DNA of 64,000 nt. It comes from Datura wrightii. Its lineage: Eukaryota > Streptophyta > Magnoliopsida > Solanales > Solanaceae. How positions within the stretch are numbered: the first letter of the stretch is position 1; each line of letters begins with the position of its first letter. The translations under genes were made by a program, and so were the position numbers. The stretch covers positions 58,853,001 to 58,917,000 of the forward strand of contig JASDFA010000001.1 of the NCBI GenBank assembly GCA_035772735.1, in the 5' to 3' direction. Below the pieces are notes generated by a model, which saw only the letters and a list, made by a program, of their open reading frames with translations, ran no database searches and was not told where the DNA came from. This document shows, in pieces, positions 23,742 to 34,446 of the stretch.

Positions 23742-25075
23742 TGTTCCTGTCAACCCAAACAGACAAGTTCAATGTTAAGCCAATGAATATTAGCTTCGAC
23801 TAAGGTTGGGTTAAGCTAGGCTACCCCACACTTAGTCCTTAGCTAAAATTACAACATTACGGCAAGATCATACTTATTTACACAAACAAACAACCAAATA
23901 TAACAAACATGCTTAGTGCATTCGAAGAATTCGACGGTACATATTATGTGTACTACTCAGACTTCGTACAGCTAACCACAATCATTACCATCGACAACAT
24001 TTTATCTCATAGCACTTAGCAAGAAGAAACAAAACAAAAGAAAGGAAAAAAAAGAAAAAAATTAACTACGTGATCCTATACAATTCAACCAATTCTTGCA
24101 ATTTCCGATATTACCCTAACCCGAGAATCCGTCGATTTTTGAGCATAGGTTCAGTTAACATAATCGACTCATCTCACTCAACATGTGCAACCCAACATGA
24201 ATTTCACTAGTTCCACTTTTACCATTTCAAACTCAAAGGCAAGCCCTAGCTATGATTTTATCACAAATTCGATTAAACTATGTCATTATCGAGTTCAAGC
24301 AATCACAATGATACTCCGAACATCAATCAACAATAATTCAATAGAATTTATGCTCAATTTCTACTTAGGGCAAGTTTAGCTCATATCAAAAGTTCAATAT
24401 CGAAAAATTTCGACAAGAATTGAAATAGAGTTGAAGAACATACCTTGAATTCGAAGAATTGATTAAAACTCGATGAAATTCTTGTCCTAAGTCTGTGTCA
24501 CATCGAAGGGGGATGGGTTTTTGGGAGGTTGGTCGTGGAGTGTGTGAGAAATGAGGGAAAAAGAGGGAGAATCGGGGTTAAAAAGGGGGAAAATCGCGCG
24601 GGTCACCCGGCGACACGGTGTGACCCGTCGCGATATAAACATCAACATGTCACGGAGGGTAACGCGGAGCATGCTCTCCGTGACACGGAGCTATCGCGAG
24701 GGCATTCTGAAATTTTTTTAAAATTCCAGATTTACACCTCAACGTGTCACGGAGGGTAACGCGGAGGTCTTCCTCCGTGACACGGAGCTATCCCCCTAGC
24801 TTACTGTTTTGCCACTTTTTATTGATTTTCATACCTCGAATTTTCCTTTGCGATCTCTTGCACATTTACCTCTGTTCAACCTGAAATTCATCTTACGGCA
24901 AGAAATTGGTTAGAATTATAGGTTTCACTCAAAATAAAAATAAAAACAAAAATAAAAATAAAAATTTTGTTGTTAATCAAGAAAAAGAAATCTATTCACA
25001 ATTTACAAAGAAAAATTTCACAGGTTGCCTCCCGTGCAGCGCCTGGTTTACCGTCGCGGCTCGACGTCATTCAGC
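23742..25075 (-). other. C spacer between gag-protease and second ORF
   Basis: Non-coding. A polypurine-like word (minus CTAAGTGTGGGGTAG, 23821-23835) lies about 80 bases before the second ORF. At 24590-24800 a G+C-rich patch holds two units containing CTCCGTG/CACGGAG palindromes (24676-24690, 24773-24787) and GGGTAACGCGGAG. An A-rich simple repeat lies at 24931-24966. Confidence 0.75.
24590..24800. repeat. Palindrome-rich tandem unit in C spacer
   Basis: Two roughly 100-bp units each contain GTGTCACGG or GTCACGGAGG, then GTAACGCGGAG, then CTCCGTGACACGGAG. F has the counterpart at 37985-38190. Confidence 0.8.
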
Positions 25076-27494
25076 TCAATTGTCTTCTAGGGTGATGGAC
25101 GTTTTTTCTCGACCACCGTCCTCACCCCAGTAGTGCTTACATTGCTTTGGTGGTTTTTCCATTAACTCTCATGATTCCACTATCTGCGCATCATCAACTC
25201 GATCAATCACATTGATCACCGAGAGTTCCTCGTACACAGTCAGAAGCTTGGTGGCCTTGTATACCTCGAACACTTCCACCTTGTCGTGTGCTCGCATGGT
25301 TAGCTGCCCTGCAGCTACGTCAATTAGTGCTTTCCCGGTCACCAAGAAAGGACGTCCCAAAATAAATGGGACTTCCGCGTCTGGCTCAAAATCCAGCACG
25401 ACGAAATCTACCGGGAAGATCAGGGAGCCAACTTGCACCAGAACGTCCTCCACAATGCCATCAGGTCTGGCTAAGGACCGATCCGCTAATTGCAAGATCA
25501 CTGTTGTGGGTCTAGGACTCCCTACACCCAGCTTTTTGAATACCGATGACGGCATCAAATTAATGCTCGCTCCCAAATCACATAATCCACGAGCTCGGAT
25601 ACTCTGCCCAATAGTAATTTGTATAGTAAAGCTCCCAGGATCTTTGAGCTTTGTGGGCAGTCAATTTTGTATCCGGGAAGTGCACTCCTCCGTGAGAGCC
25701 ACCGTAGCATATTCAGTCAACCGACTTTTGTTTGCCACGATATCCTTTATGTACTTTGCATATTTCGGCACTCCCTGCAAAACATCAACAAGAGGTAAGT
25801 TAATATGTACCTGTTTCAGCACCTCCATGAATTTCTTGAAACACGTCTCCTCCTTGTGTTTCTTTAATCTTTGAGGGAACGGGGGTGGTGGTCTTTCTGA
25901 TTCAGCTTCCTTTTTCTTCCCCCTCTCATCACTTTGCTCCCTCTCAACTTCTAATGCTCCCGATTGTTGAGGTGGTCTTTCTGGTTCCACCTCTTTCAGC
26001 TGCAAACCACTCCTTGTGGTCACCGCATTCACCTGCTTGGGGTTGGGATCCGTGTCGCTCGGAAGTCCTCCTCTAGGTCTGGTGTTTTGGGCTCCAGCAA
26101 ATTGCCCAAATTTATATTCAAGTGCCTTAGTAGCTAACTGGTTGTTTTTCACCTCGGCTGCCAATTTCACATAGTCAGCCTGCAATTGAGCTTGGTTAGC
26201 TATCATCTTCTTGAACATCTCCTCAATGCTGGGTGATGGTGGTGGAGGAGGTGCATTGTTGTTTCTATATTGTGCCTGATAGTTCTGCTGCCCTCCTTGA
26301 TTCCTCTGCGCCCCCTGACTTGAACTTTGCCCCTGATGGTTGTTGCTACCCCAGGAGAAATTCGGGTGATTCCTCCAGTTGGAATTGTAGTTATTGCCAT
26401 ACTGTTGGTGGTTGTTCCTCTGTACATTTCCCACAAAGTTCACTGAGTCAGGATTTGCTCCACAACACTCAGCTGAGTGCTCACTGCTCCCGCACACTTC
26501 ACACCAAATCTGCTGCACTGCATTCACTGGGGCTTGAGGCTGGTTCATTGTCATGTTACTGAAGTGGGTGTTGAGTTGATTCTCTAAAGCAGCTATCTGT
26601 GCAGCAATAGCTGTAAAACCATCCACTTCTAGAACTCCTGCTGCTTTCCTTGTCTCTCCTCTTGATGAATCAGCATTCCACTCCGGATTGCCCTGCGAAA
26701 TACGGTTCAACAAGGTATACCGCTCCTCATAAGTTTTCTCCAGTGCTTGTCCCCCAGCTGCTGAGTCTAGCAATATTTTTGAATGGGGTTCCAAACCCTC
26801 TATAAAAGTGTGCACCAGCACATCATTGGATTGATGAGGAGGAGGAAAATCCCGCAACATGGACTTGAATCTCTCCCAAGCCTGATATAGATTCTCTCCC
26901 TCTCTCTATTTGAAACTTAGAATTTGACTTCTAAGTCTTGTTGTTTTACCGGATGGAAAAAATCGTATCAAGAATTTCCTTGCAAGATCATCCCAAGTAG
27001 TAATAAAATTTGGTGGCTCAGCTTTCAACCACCTCTTGGCTTCTCCCAATAGTGAAAATGGGAACAATGTAAGCCTGACATAATCTGATGACACTCCAGC
27101 AGGGATGTAAGTGTCACTTATCTCCAAAAAATTTTGGAGATGCTGCTGTGGATCTTCATGAGGGAGACTTGTGAACTGCCCGCTGGTGTGCAGCAATTGC
27201 ACCATGTTTTGCTTGAGCTCGAACCTCCCTCCTGGCTCAGGTTTGCGAATGCTAGATGTGACATTGTTAGCATGTGGGATTGCCACCTCGCGAACCGGCC
27301 GAGCTGCTACTTCCTCGGGCACTAACATTGCCCGTACAACGGGTGGATTCTGTTATTGCTCCATGATTGTTTGTCTGAGCAACTGCAGCTTTCTTTCTAG
27401 AGCTTCTCTCCGCTAACGATGAAATAATCTTTCAGGCTCTAAATACGAGTCCACCAGCTCCTTGTCTCGTGCCAGTGTTCAACAGAGATTAAAT
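25076..27494 (-). pseudogene. C gag-protease, broken only by nonsense codons
   Basis: Athila-type polyprotein in a single continuous minus-strand frame. Gag has FPFSLLGEAKRWL and ILLDSAAGGQALE, a zinc motif (CEVCGSSEHSAECC near 26490) and a glutamine- and asparagine-rich linker. TRSGLQL follows near 26010, then the protease with CDLGASINLM near 25570 and FILGRPFL near 25350. In-frame stops lie at 27413 (TAG), 27353 (TAA), 26906 (TAG), 25661 (TGA) and 25169 (TGA); the natural end is TGA at 25076. Compared with F, four of the five are a C-to-T change of CAG, CAA or CGA. There is no indel. The absence of an ATG upstream of the conserved start matches B, F and G. Confidence 0.9.
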
Positions 27495-27584
27495 CTGCAA
27501 AATACAGGCTAAGACCAAGTTGTCAACACTAAGAAAATAAAAATATAGTAAATTAACACTTAAGAAAAATCCACCAATTGCCAG

Positions 27585-27602
27585 TCCTCGGCAACGGCGC
27601 CA
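27585..27602 (-). promoter_or_regulatory. C primer-binding site (tRNA-Asp)
   Basis: The minus strand reads TGGCGCCGTTGCCGAGGA, one mismatch from the tRNA-Asp complement, nine bases after the LTR. Confidence 0.92.
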
Positions 27603-27611
27603 AAAACTTAT

Positions 27612-28926
27612 TGGGGCTGTTTGTTATATGGGTATATAACTACACGCAAGTGCACGTGGTCAAACAAGTAGTAAAGTTGCTCAAGTAAGCCAAGTATCGA
27701 TCCCACAGGGACTGGGATAAGGTAACAATCTGCTCAAGTGTACTATATTTTAATTCTAACAATGAAGACAACAGTGTAACCAAGAGTTAGATATTTTGGG
27801 TTCTAATTTTTATGCTGTCTAAAACAAGTATCTAATGTGAGTCTGAACTATGAATGTGAGCATACTGAGGTTAATTGAACATGTAAAGAAATTAATTGTC
27901 GATATAATTTGGTTAACATTTCCTCCGGTTGCTAGTCAAGAACTAATGCCAATGGATTAAAACTCTCGTATTTAACCCAACTTAAGAATCATGAACCGCC
28001 TACCTACATTTCTGTGATTAAACGAAATTCATGCTCTAGCCATACAAACCCAGTTCCTAAATTGACTAATACGACTTTCAGGTATATTTCTATCCTGAAG
28101 GTAAATCAATTCTCAATTTTCCCAAACTAAGAAAAGATCATATCCTATTGATTCACAACTTTCTAATTTCTTGCTCTCTCGAGTGAAATCGGGCTTTTTA
28201 GATATACATTAACATAGGCCACACATTAATGCAGTAAGAACAAGAATCAATAGAACAACCATGGAAGAAAAGATGAAAAACCAACTTAATCAACAATCAC
28301 ATTTCAATACAATTGTCCTTAACCTCAACAAGAAGAGGAATTAGCCACTCATTTGTGGATTAAACATCGTTAAATGAGTGTTAAACATACAAGCAATTGA
28401 ATTAAAGGAGACGGAGATAGAGAAAAAACCCTGATAATTTCGTCCCCTCAACTGCCTGTAATCCACGTTCTTGCTCCATCCAGTCAGAATAATTAAAAAT
28501 GAACCTAAGTGTTCTATTTATACTAGTGGAAATTTTTCCCGGAATAACAAGCAACGTGTCACGGAGTGCATCACGGAGCACTGCCTCCGTGACACGCCAC
28601 TGACACGGACCCTTACTGGAAACTGGGTGTCCAGGTAATAAGGCCCAACGTGGCACGGCATGCAACGCGGAGCTAGGCCACCGTGCCACGGACCCAACGT
28701 GCACCCTCACTGGAATTTGGCCAAAAATTCCCTATCCAGGCAGAAGCCCTACGCGATGGTAGCGTGACACGGCTCCATCGCGGAGCCTCTTTATTTTGTG
28801 TCTTCCAATGCCTTGTCCTTTGCTAACATACAAGTCCAACCCCGATCTCTCCCAACACGCATTTTAGCTTCCCAAAATTACATTTTACCTGCAAAACAAT
28901 GCTAATCATGTTGGTTAGTATAAATT
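27612..28926 (-). repeat. C 5' LTR, truncated
   Basis: Matches 19318 to about 20625 closely. The outer end (about 115 bp including the TG terminus and target duplication) is missing; the virus fragment starts at 28927. TATA box on the minus strand at 28514-28522. Confidence 0.92.
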
Positions 28927-29676
28927 GAAATATCAGGAATAAGCTTAAGTAGAAAAAAGGCTGAAATATTAAAAAATCAAATAGAATTCCTAGGAATACA
29001 AATAGATAAAAATGGAATAAAAATGCAAACACATATAGTACAAAAAATAATTAATTCTAAAGAATTATTAGATACTAAGAAAAAATTGCAATCCTTTTTA
29101 GGACTAGTTAACCAAGTACGAGAGTATATACCAAAATTAGCAGAAAACCTAAAACCATTACAGAAAAAATTAAAAAAGGACATAGAATACTATTTTGATG
29201 AAAAAGATAGAAACCATATAAAAAAGATAAAGGACATGTGTAAAAACCTACCAAAACTATATTTTCCAGACGAAAATAGACAGTTTAGTTATATAGTAGA
29301 AACAGATTCTAGTGACCACAGCTATGGAGGAGTATTAAAATATAGATATAAAAATGAAAAGATAGAACACCATTGTAGATACTACTCAGGGTCATATACT
29401 GAACCACAAATAAAATGGGAGATAAATAGAAAAGAATTATTTGCATTATATAAATGTTTATTAGCATTTGAACCATATATTGTTTATAACAAATTTATTG
29501 TTAGAACAGATAATACATAAGTTAAATGGTGGATAACTAAAAAGGTACAAGATTCAGTCACAACGAAAGAAATAAGAAGATTAGTTTTAAATATACTAAA
29601 TTTTTCATTTACAATTGAGATTATCAAAACTGAAAGGAATACAATTGCAGACTACCTCTCCAGATACAAATACTGA
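28927..29676 (+). pseudogene. Pararetroviral RT C-terminus and RNase H, broken
   Basis: One frame from 28927 to a TGA at 29674. It starts in the RT thumb (IEFLGIQID), passes the connection segment (LQSFLGLVNQVREYIP) and enters RNase H (ETDSSDHSYGG near 29300, then the conserved glutamate region INRKELFAL near 29420). A premature TAA at 29518 interrupts the RNase H shortly after RTDNT; the frame remains open beyond it to a typical end with ADYLSR. The palm with its catalytic aspartates is absent. The reading follows from caulimovirid family knowledge and visible motifs. Confidence 0.85.
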
Positions 29677-29692
29677 AGGAGGAAAAGACAAA

Positions 29693-30860
29693 ATGGAACA
29701 AATACTCAATCTCCTTACTACACTTTGTAAAAAAGTGGATAGTATGGACATAGAGATACAACAGCTAAAAAGCAAAGCTAACAGTCAGCAGCATGACTCT
29801 AAACATGCGGAGCTACGTCGATCGGTAGACGCTAAAATTCCAGAGCTAAAAGGTGACGTTGGGAAACACCTAAAAACCCAAACTAATAGTTTGTTGAGTT
29901 CAGCTGCAGGGACTTCAGGAACTGCAGGAAAAGAAGAAAATATTACCCAAAATACCAAGAACAAACTATTTGAAAAAACATTCATACCAAGGAAAAATAT
30001 ACAACCTAACCCTACCCCACAAACCAGTACATACAAAGAAAGCCTATACCAGGCAAAACAAACATACAACCATATAGCCAGCACCTATATACAAAAATAT
30101 CCACAAAATACAAACATTCTTAAACAAAAACCCAAGATCTACAAATACCAAGCACCCAGAAGAAGATTATATTACCCAGCATTTACAAGGATATAATAAA
30201 CTGATAGCACAACCAAATACCAACTCCAACCTAGTTAGAACCTGTTACAACTATGGATTACTCAGCACAGTCTATACAAAAATAGGAGACGAAATAGCTA
30301 CTATACCAGAGTTACACAAAGCATTTACAACCTATAAAAGAATAACAAAAGGAACATTCTTTTATATAAAAATATACTCGGCACCAGCAGAAATACTATT
30401 TGATGAAATAAAACCAATTATACAAGTTATCAAGATAGGATTGACAAGAGAAATGATTATACCAGAAAAAATAGACCAACAGGAGGAGATAACATGTACA
30501 GATATACCAGAATTCTACGCTAACAAAAGAATTATTGGCCTAGCTATAATACTAAACGAACTAGCCAATAATTACTTAAATGGGAATTCTATCTGGAGCT
30601 ATTATGCTAGAGACCAAACAATGATATATGCAAACTCGAGAGAGCATAAAGAAGCAGACATGGAAGAACTACGCCAATGGATACTTAGTCTGCTTAAACC
30701 AGAAGAGATACCCACGATAAGAGCTATACGGAAAAATTATATTTCTCCAGCACTTCTGACAAGATATTGCAAAACCATAGGACAAAAATATCCAGATCAT
30801 CATTGTTCAAAATGCCATGGTGAAGACAACAAACAGCTACCAGAAGTCCAGCTGGAATGA
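29693..30860 (+). pseudogene. Pararetroviral inclusion-body/transactivator-like ORF, frameshifted
   Basis: The ORF starts at ATG 29693, 16 bases after the polymerase stop. Its N-terminal part (to about 30150) has a coiled-coil-like start (heptad leucines and isoleucines) and a proline- and lysine-rich linker. A one-base shift near 30140-30165 moves the frame; the downstream part stays open to TGA at 30858. That part looks like the conserved transactivator core and ends in a short HCSKC cysteine/histidine motif. In caulimovirids this protein forms inclusion bodies and promotes reinitiation of translation. Identification is by position and general resemblance. Confidence 0.65.
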
Positions 30861-31097
30861 CATAAAAGAGGAAGGCGACATAAAGAAAAAGATATGAAGA
30901 AAAAAGATATCAGTGTCTGTAAAGTTTTTTGTTTTTATGTAAAAAGTCGTAAAATAAATAGTAGTAAATAGTAAGAGTCAGGTACTATTTATAAATAGTA
31001 AAGGCCGAATACTGTGCAAACAGTAAAAGGCAAACACTATTAATAAATAGTAAAAGTCATATTACTGTGTAAATAGTAGAAGTCGGTTACTGTTCAT
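30861..31097 (+). promoter_or_regulatory. Pararetroviral intergenic region with 26-bp repeats
   Basis: Non-coding. Five copies of a unit starting TAAATAGTAAAAGTC begin at 30965, 30992, 31017, 31044 and 31070 (spacing 25-27). Several copies form dyads such as AATAGTA with TACTATT, and 30985-30998 is a perfect palindrome (CTATTTATAAATAG) containing a TATA-like core. The position after the inclusion-body ORF is where caulimovirids carry their main promoter. The regulatory role is inferred. Confidence 0.6.
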
Positions 31098-31572
31098 GAG
31101 TTAAATGGTTAGACGCATGAAAGTCCCTAATCGTTTCCCTGTAAACCACAACATAATTAATTGCCCACGAACTAGAAATTAGCATCCTCGCTCACAATGA
31201 TGCAGTGAGGCTAGTTTGCCGTGTTTAGAGGCTCGAAAGACCATGAACATGCAATTCTAATTTTGTGAAATAATAATCGATAGTTTCATGCTTAACCCAT
31301 TGCAAATCGTAGTATCTCATGATTATCTGGTTTTAACTCTATGTTGCTCCTAGGGTAAATTCAGGATATTTCGTTGACCAAAACTAGACTTAATTAAATC
31401 TCCCTCGAAAACTTCTATAACCAACACTTGCGAAAGTTAAGATCACACTTGAAATGGATAGTTAGAGGAATGGGTCTAGTCCCTGTGGGTTCGACATTCC
31501 GGTTCTTAAAAAGAGCCACTATATTACTTGCATGACCTGTACACTTGCGGACGCGCGAATAAGGGCACGTCA
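31098..31572 (+). repeat. B 3' LTR, distal part
   Basis: Matches 13258-13732 nearly base for base, ends GGCACGTCA and is followed by the duplication ACTTC (31573-31577). Confidence 0.93.
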
Positions 31573-31577
31573 ACTTC

Positions 31578-32050
31578 ATAGTTAGGTTTCCTTAGACCTT
31601 CAGGAATTTTGATATTATTTAGGTCATCATGGATAAATTGATAAAATCAACTATCATGGCAAAGATATACATCCAGGAGATTGTTCGCTTGTACAGTGTC
31701 CCCATCTCTATCATTTCAGATGGGGGTACTGAATTTACATTGCAGCTCTAAAGTTCTATGAAAATGGAGTTAGGCACTTGGGTAGAGCTCAGCACAACAT
31801 TTCACTTCTGGATATGCTTTGGGATTTTGTTATCGATTTTGCAGGTCATTGGGAGCAGTTGTTTCCTTCGACAGAGTTTTCTTATAACAACAATTATCAT
31901 TTTAGTATTGAGATGGATCTATTTGAGGCCTTATATGGTAGGAGGCATAGGTTCTTGGTTGGTTGGTTCTACGTTTTTGAGGTCAGACCATGGGGTACAA
32001 ACCTATTGATGGATTCTTGGGACAAGATGAAGGTGATTCGGGATAGACTA
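31578..32050 (+). pseudogene. K integrase, core fragment
   Basis: Resumes the integrase broken at 12143: IVRLYSVPISIISDGGTEFT near 31690-31740 is the catalytic core, followed by SYNNNYHFSIEMDLFEALYG in a shifted frame and GTNLLMDSWDKMKVIRDRL near 32000. Stops and shifts throughout. At 32050 it is cut by E's LTR. The sequence order across the two fragments shows B landed in K's integrase. Confidence 0.85.
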
Positions 32051-34380
32051 TGTCATGCCCCAAATCTAGACCTAAGGCGTATCGGCACACAAACTATTTT
32101 CGTGATTCAGGCGAACCCTTGGCCTTACATACTATCAGTTTAGATCTCAATAATAATGCGGAAGATAAAATATAGTGATACCACTATAATGAAAGATAAT
32201 TTATTCTATAACTGAAATAAATGTCAAAAAGAAAAATTATTCACTCAATATCTAACTTTATTTTTGAAGCCTCTAATACTATAGAATGGGTGCTAGGACA
32301 TAGTTCCCAAGGCTACCTCAAGCTCGATAAATAAAAGACTCAACAACTGGGACTCTCCATATGTATGAGGTCTCACCATAAGCTGAATGTAGATGAAGTC
32401 CTAGCCGCATCCTTTGCTGACCCTATCTACCTAAGTCTGCATCATAATACGATGCAGCGCCAAAAAGGGCATTAGTACATGGAATATATGGTATGTAAAA
32501 TAGCTAAATAAAACAACGTTAGCAAGAATGTCTCAATCAAAGGACATAATTGGAATTAATGAACTAAAATTGTACTCTGAATCTCTGAATGATGCATAAG
32601 ACACTATATGATAATATGATCAACATGTAAAACAGTTTATGCAATAAAACTTATGCATCAAAACATCTCTTTAAATACTTATGCAAGTAAAGTATATCAA
32701 TAGTAGGTTGGGTGGGAGTTTCTCATAACTAACACCATCATGAATGAGCACATGATGCCCAACTATCTCACTCAAGTTGGCAGAGCCATTCAAAACCTTG
32801 CCAGCGTAGAGGACGATCAGAATCTGGGATCCCTAACAATCAAAGTCCTTACCAGGGAATATCTCGGAGGAGTCACCCGAACCAACAACAAAATCCTATC
32901 CTACATTGGCTACATAGATATGGGGCTTATGGGTTGTCTGAACCCTTTCACCCCTCGGTGATAAATACTCCTCCCAAAACAATCTTTCTCATGTCCTCCA
33001 ATACCTTTCTTAGGCAACATCAAAACATTCAATATAAAGCACTTTATCTATAATATATAATGAATGTTTAAAATCATCTATGGAGCCTTTAGCTCAAAAA
33101 TCACTTTAAAATTGCTTAAATGCCCCATGCTCAAAATATAGTTAAAAACATCTTTGAAACATCGAAGAGATTTTTGCTCAAAACAATATTTGAACATCAA
33201 TATGGAGCCTTTCACTCAAAACATCTAATTACTTTCAAAATAAGACTTTACTTATAATTTTTTTTTAAAATCATGCTAAAAAATCACACTTTCTTTCACA
33301 AAATCTCTTCATGAAAACTCTTTTAAAAATATTCTTGCTTTATGAAAATACTGCAATTAAACTCTAATCACAATACTTTCAAAATCATGACTTCTATGCA
33401 ATTGGGTTCATGAGATAAGAGACATGAACCAACCTCAACAATCAAGAATCAAGAATCAAGGATCAAGGATCTAGGATCGAGGATCAAGAATCAAGAATCA
33501 TGAATCAAGAATGAAGAATTAAGAGAGTATGATCAACAATAACTAGAATAGGATTTCAATAAAGAGTCATTAATAAGCAACTCAATATGAAGAATTCAAT
33601 AATGGCAATTCAACATATATAGATGGAAGAAGTCTAATTCAAGAATTGGGAAAAAAACCTAGCTTTAATCTCAATAAATTCTTGTATAGATTTAGGGCAT
33701 AAGTATTATTAGAAATCCTCACTTTAGTTAGCCTTACATACCTGAAAAAATAGAACCTTAGACACAAGCTTGAAGAACCCTAATTTAGAGAAGAAGACTT
33801 CCTAGCTTTCTGAAAAACTTGAGAGCTTTGATCCTTGAATTCTACATATAATGGAAGTAATAGGTATTTAGTCTTGATGGGTACTTAAACAATACCTTTA
33901 GAAATCTCAAAACATCTGGGTTTAGGAAATTAAACTATGAAAATTCCCTATAATAACCTTAAGATCATTTTTGGTAACTTCAGTCGTCGGTGAATTTGAC
34001 CCTTCCAGTGATGACGTGTCACTTGACAGTCCTTTACTAAAACCTCATATTTTTATTACTCCAAAGTTCAATTGATGCAAGGTCAGATGCATTTCGAATA
34101 AGACTCAAAGGACATCAATTTGGTGCGTTGAATCACTTAAAAATACTTTGTAAATTGGGAGTTATGTTTTAAGTTGACCCTTGTAAGAACTTCTTCAAAA
34201 ACTCAGTTTGTAAGAAGACTCTCAACTCAACTTTGTGGTAGAGGTTCCTTAGTACTTTTTTTTGTATCCAATGCACTTCTCACACTGAAGAACTAATTTT
34301 AACACTTAGTTCATTGGGTTTGGATCTATTCACATACCTAGAGCGATTTTAAACTTATCCTGAAAGTCCGAGGTGTTACA
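32051..34380 (-). repeat. E 3' LTR (chromovirus)
   Basis: 2330 bp from TGTCATGCCCC to GGTGTTACA. Homology with 45482-47408 is clear at the start (AATCTAGACCTA, then CTATCAGTTTA) and near 32740 versus 46365 (CACCATCATGAATGAG). On the minus strand this is the 3' LTR, preceded by a purine tract. No genes; the ORF at 32740-32961 is LTR sequence. Confidence 0.85.
33439..33520. repeat. 7-bp tandem repeat (AATCAAG)
   Basis: About eleven degenerate copies of AATCAAG or GATCAAG in a row inside E's LTR. Confidence 0.85.
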
Positions 34381-34394
34381 ATATCTCTCCCTTT
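34381..34394 (-). promoter_or_regulatory. Polypurine tract of E
   Basis: The minus strand reads AAAGGGAGAGATAT directly before the LTR start TGTAACACC. Confidence 0.8.
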
Positions 34395-34446
34395 TGATCA
34401 TTTGTCCTCAAATAAAGGTCAGGGACATATATAGGATCTAACCGTT
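34395..34446 (-). other. E internal stub with pre-PPT hairpin
   Basis: 52 bases of E's interior. Arms ATTTG and CAAAT (34400-34413, loop AGGA) form the pre-tract hairpin with a stem unlike the other elements. F's truncated LTR begins at 34447. Confidence 0.65.

Larger units (their letters stand above)
19318..28926 (-). mobile_element. C: Athila-like non-autonomous element with second ORF
   Basis: Minus-strand element inside B's 3' LTR. Order on the minus strand: 5' LTR (27612-28926, missing its first 120 or so bases where the virus fragment begins), tRNA-Asp primer site, gag-protease (27494-25076), palindrome-rich spacer, an intact ORF of 402 codons (23741-22533), long 3' region, polypurine tract, complete 3' LTR (19318-20738, 1421 bp). 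It has no RT, RNase H or integrase. F is a second copy of the same family with the identical plan, so the arrangement is the family's own structure and not a private deletion. Confidence 0.93.
28927..31097 (+). mobile_element. Endogenous pararetrovirus fragment (Caulimoviridae, solendovirus-like)
   Basis: A 2.17-kb, very A-rich plus-strand segment unlike its surroundings. It carries the end of a caulimovirid reverse transcriptase with RNase H, a following ORF of inclusion-body/transactivator type and a repeat-bearing intergenic region. The first base is in frame within RT, so the virus sequence is truncated there. A separate inclusion-body ORF after the polymerase excludes badnavirus or petuvirus organisation and suits caulimo-, cavemo- or solendovirus-like genomes. 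Endogenous solendovirus-like copies are known in Solanaceae. It joins C's truncated LTR on the left and B's LTR on the right. Several breaks make it non-functional. Confidence 0.82.
12144..31572 (+). mobile_element. B: Athila-like gag-protease LTR element (split by C and a virus fragment)
   Basis: Plus-strand element with a 1589-bp 5' LTR (12144-13732), a tRNA-Asp primer site, a broken gag-protease (13849-16316), about 1.9 kb of structured non-coding 3' region, a polypurine tract and a 3' LTR starting at 18241. The 3' LTR is interrupted at 19317 and completed at 31098-31572. No RT, RNase H or integrase sequence is visible, so it was a non-autonomous element needing enzymes in trans. The LTRs differ at about 3% of positions in the first 120 bases by eye. 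It inserted in K's integrase. Confidence 0.92.

Noticed and set aside
25212..25874. 220-codon plus-strand ORF, and its counterpart 36915-37556 on the minus strand
   Set aside because: Exactly antisense to the gag-protease of C and F; serine- and threonine-rich low-complexity translation without family resemblance.
33439..33520. AATCAAG array as a CRISPR-like or satellite array
   Set aside because: Seven-base units without spacers, confined to one LTR; an ordinary microsatellite.
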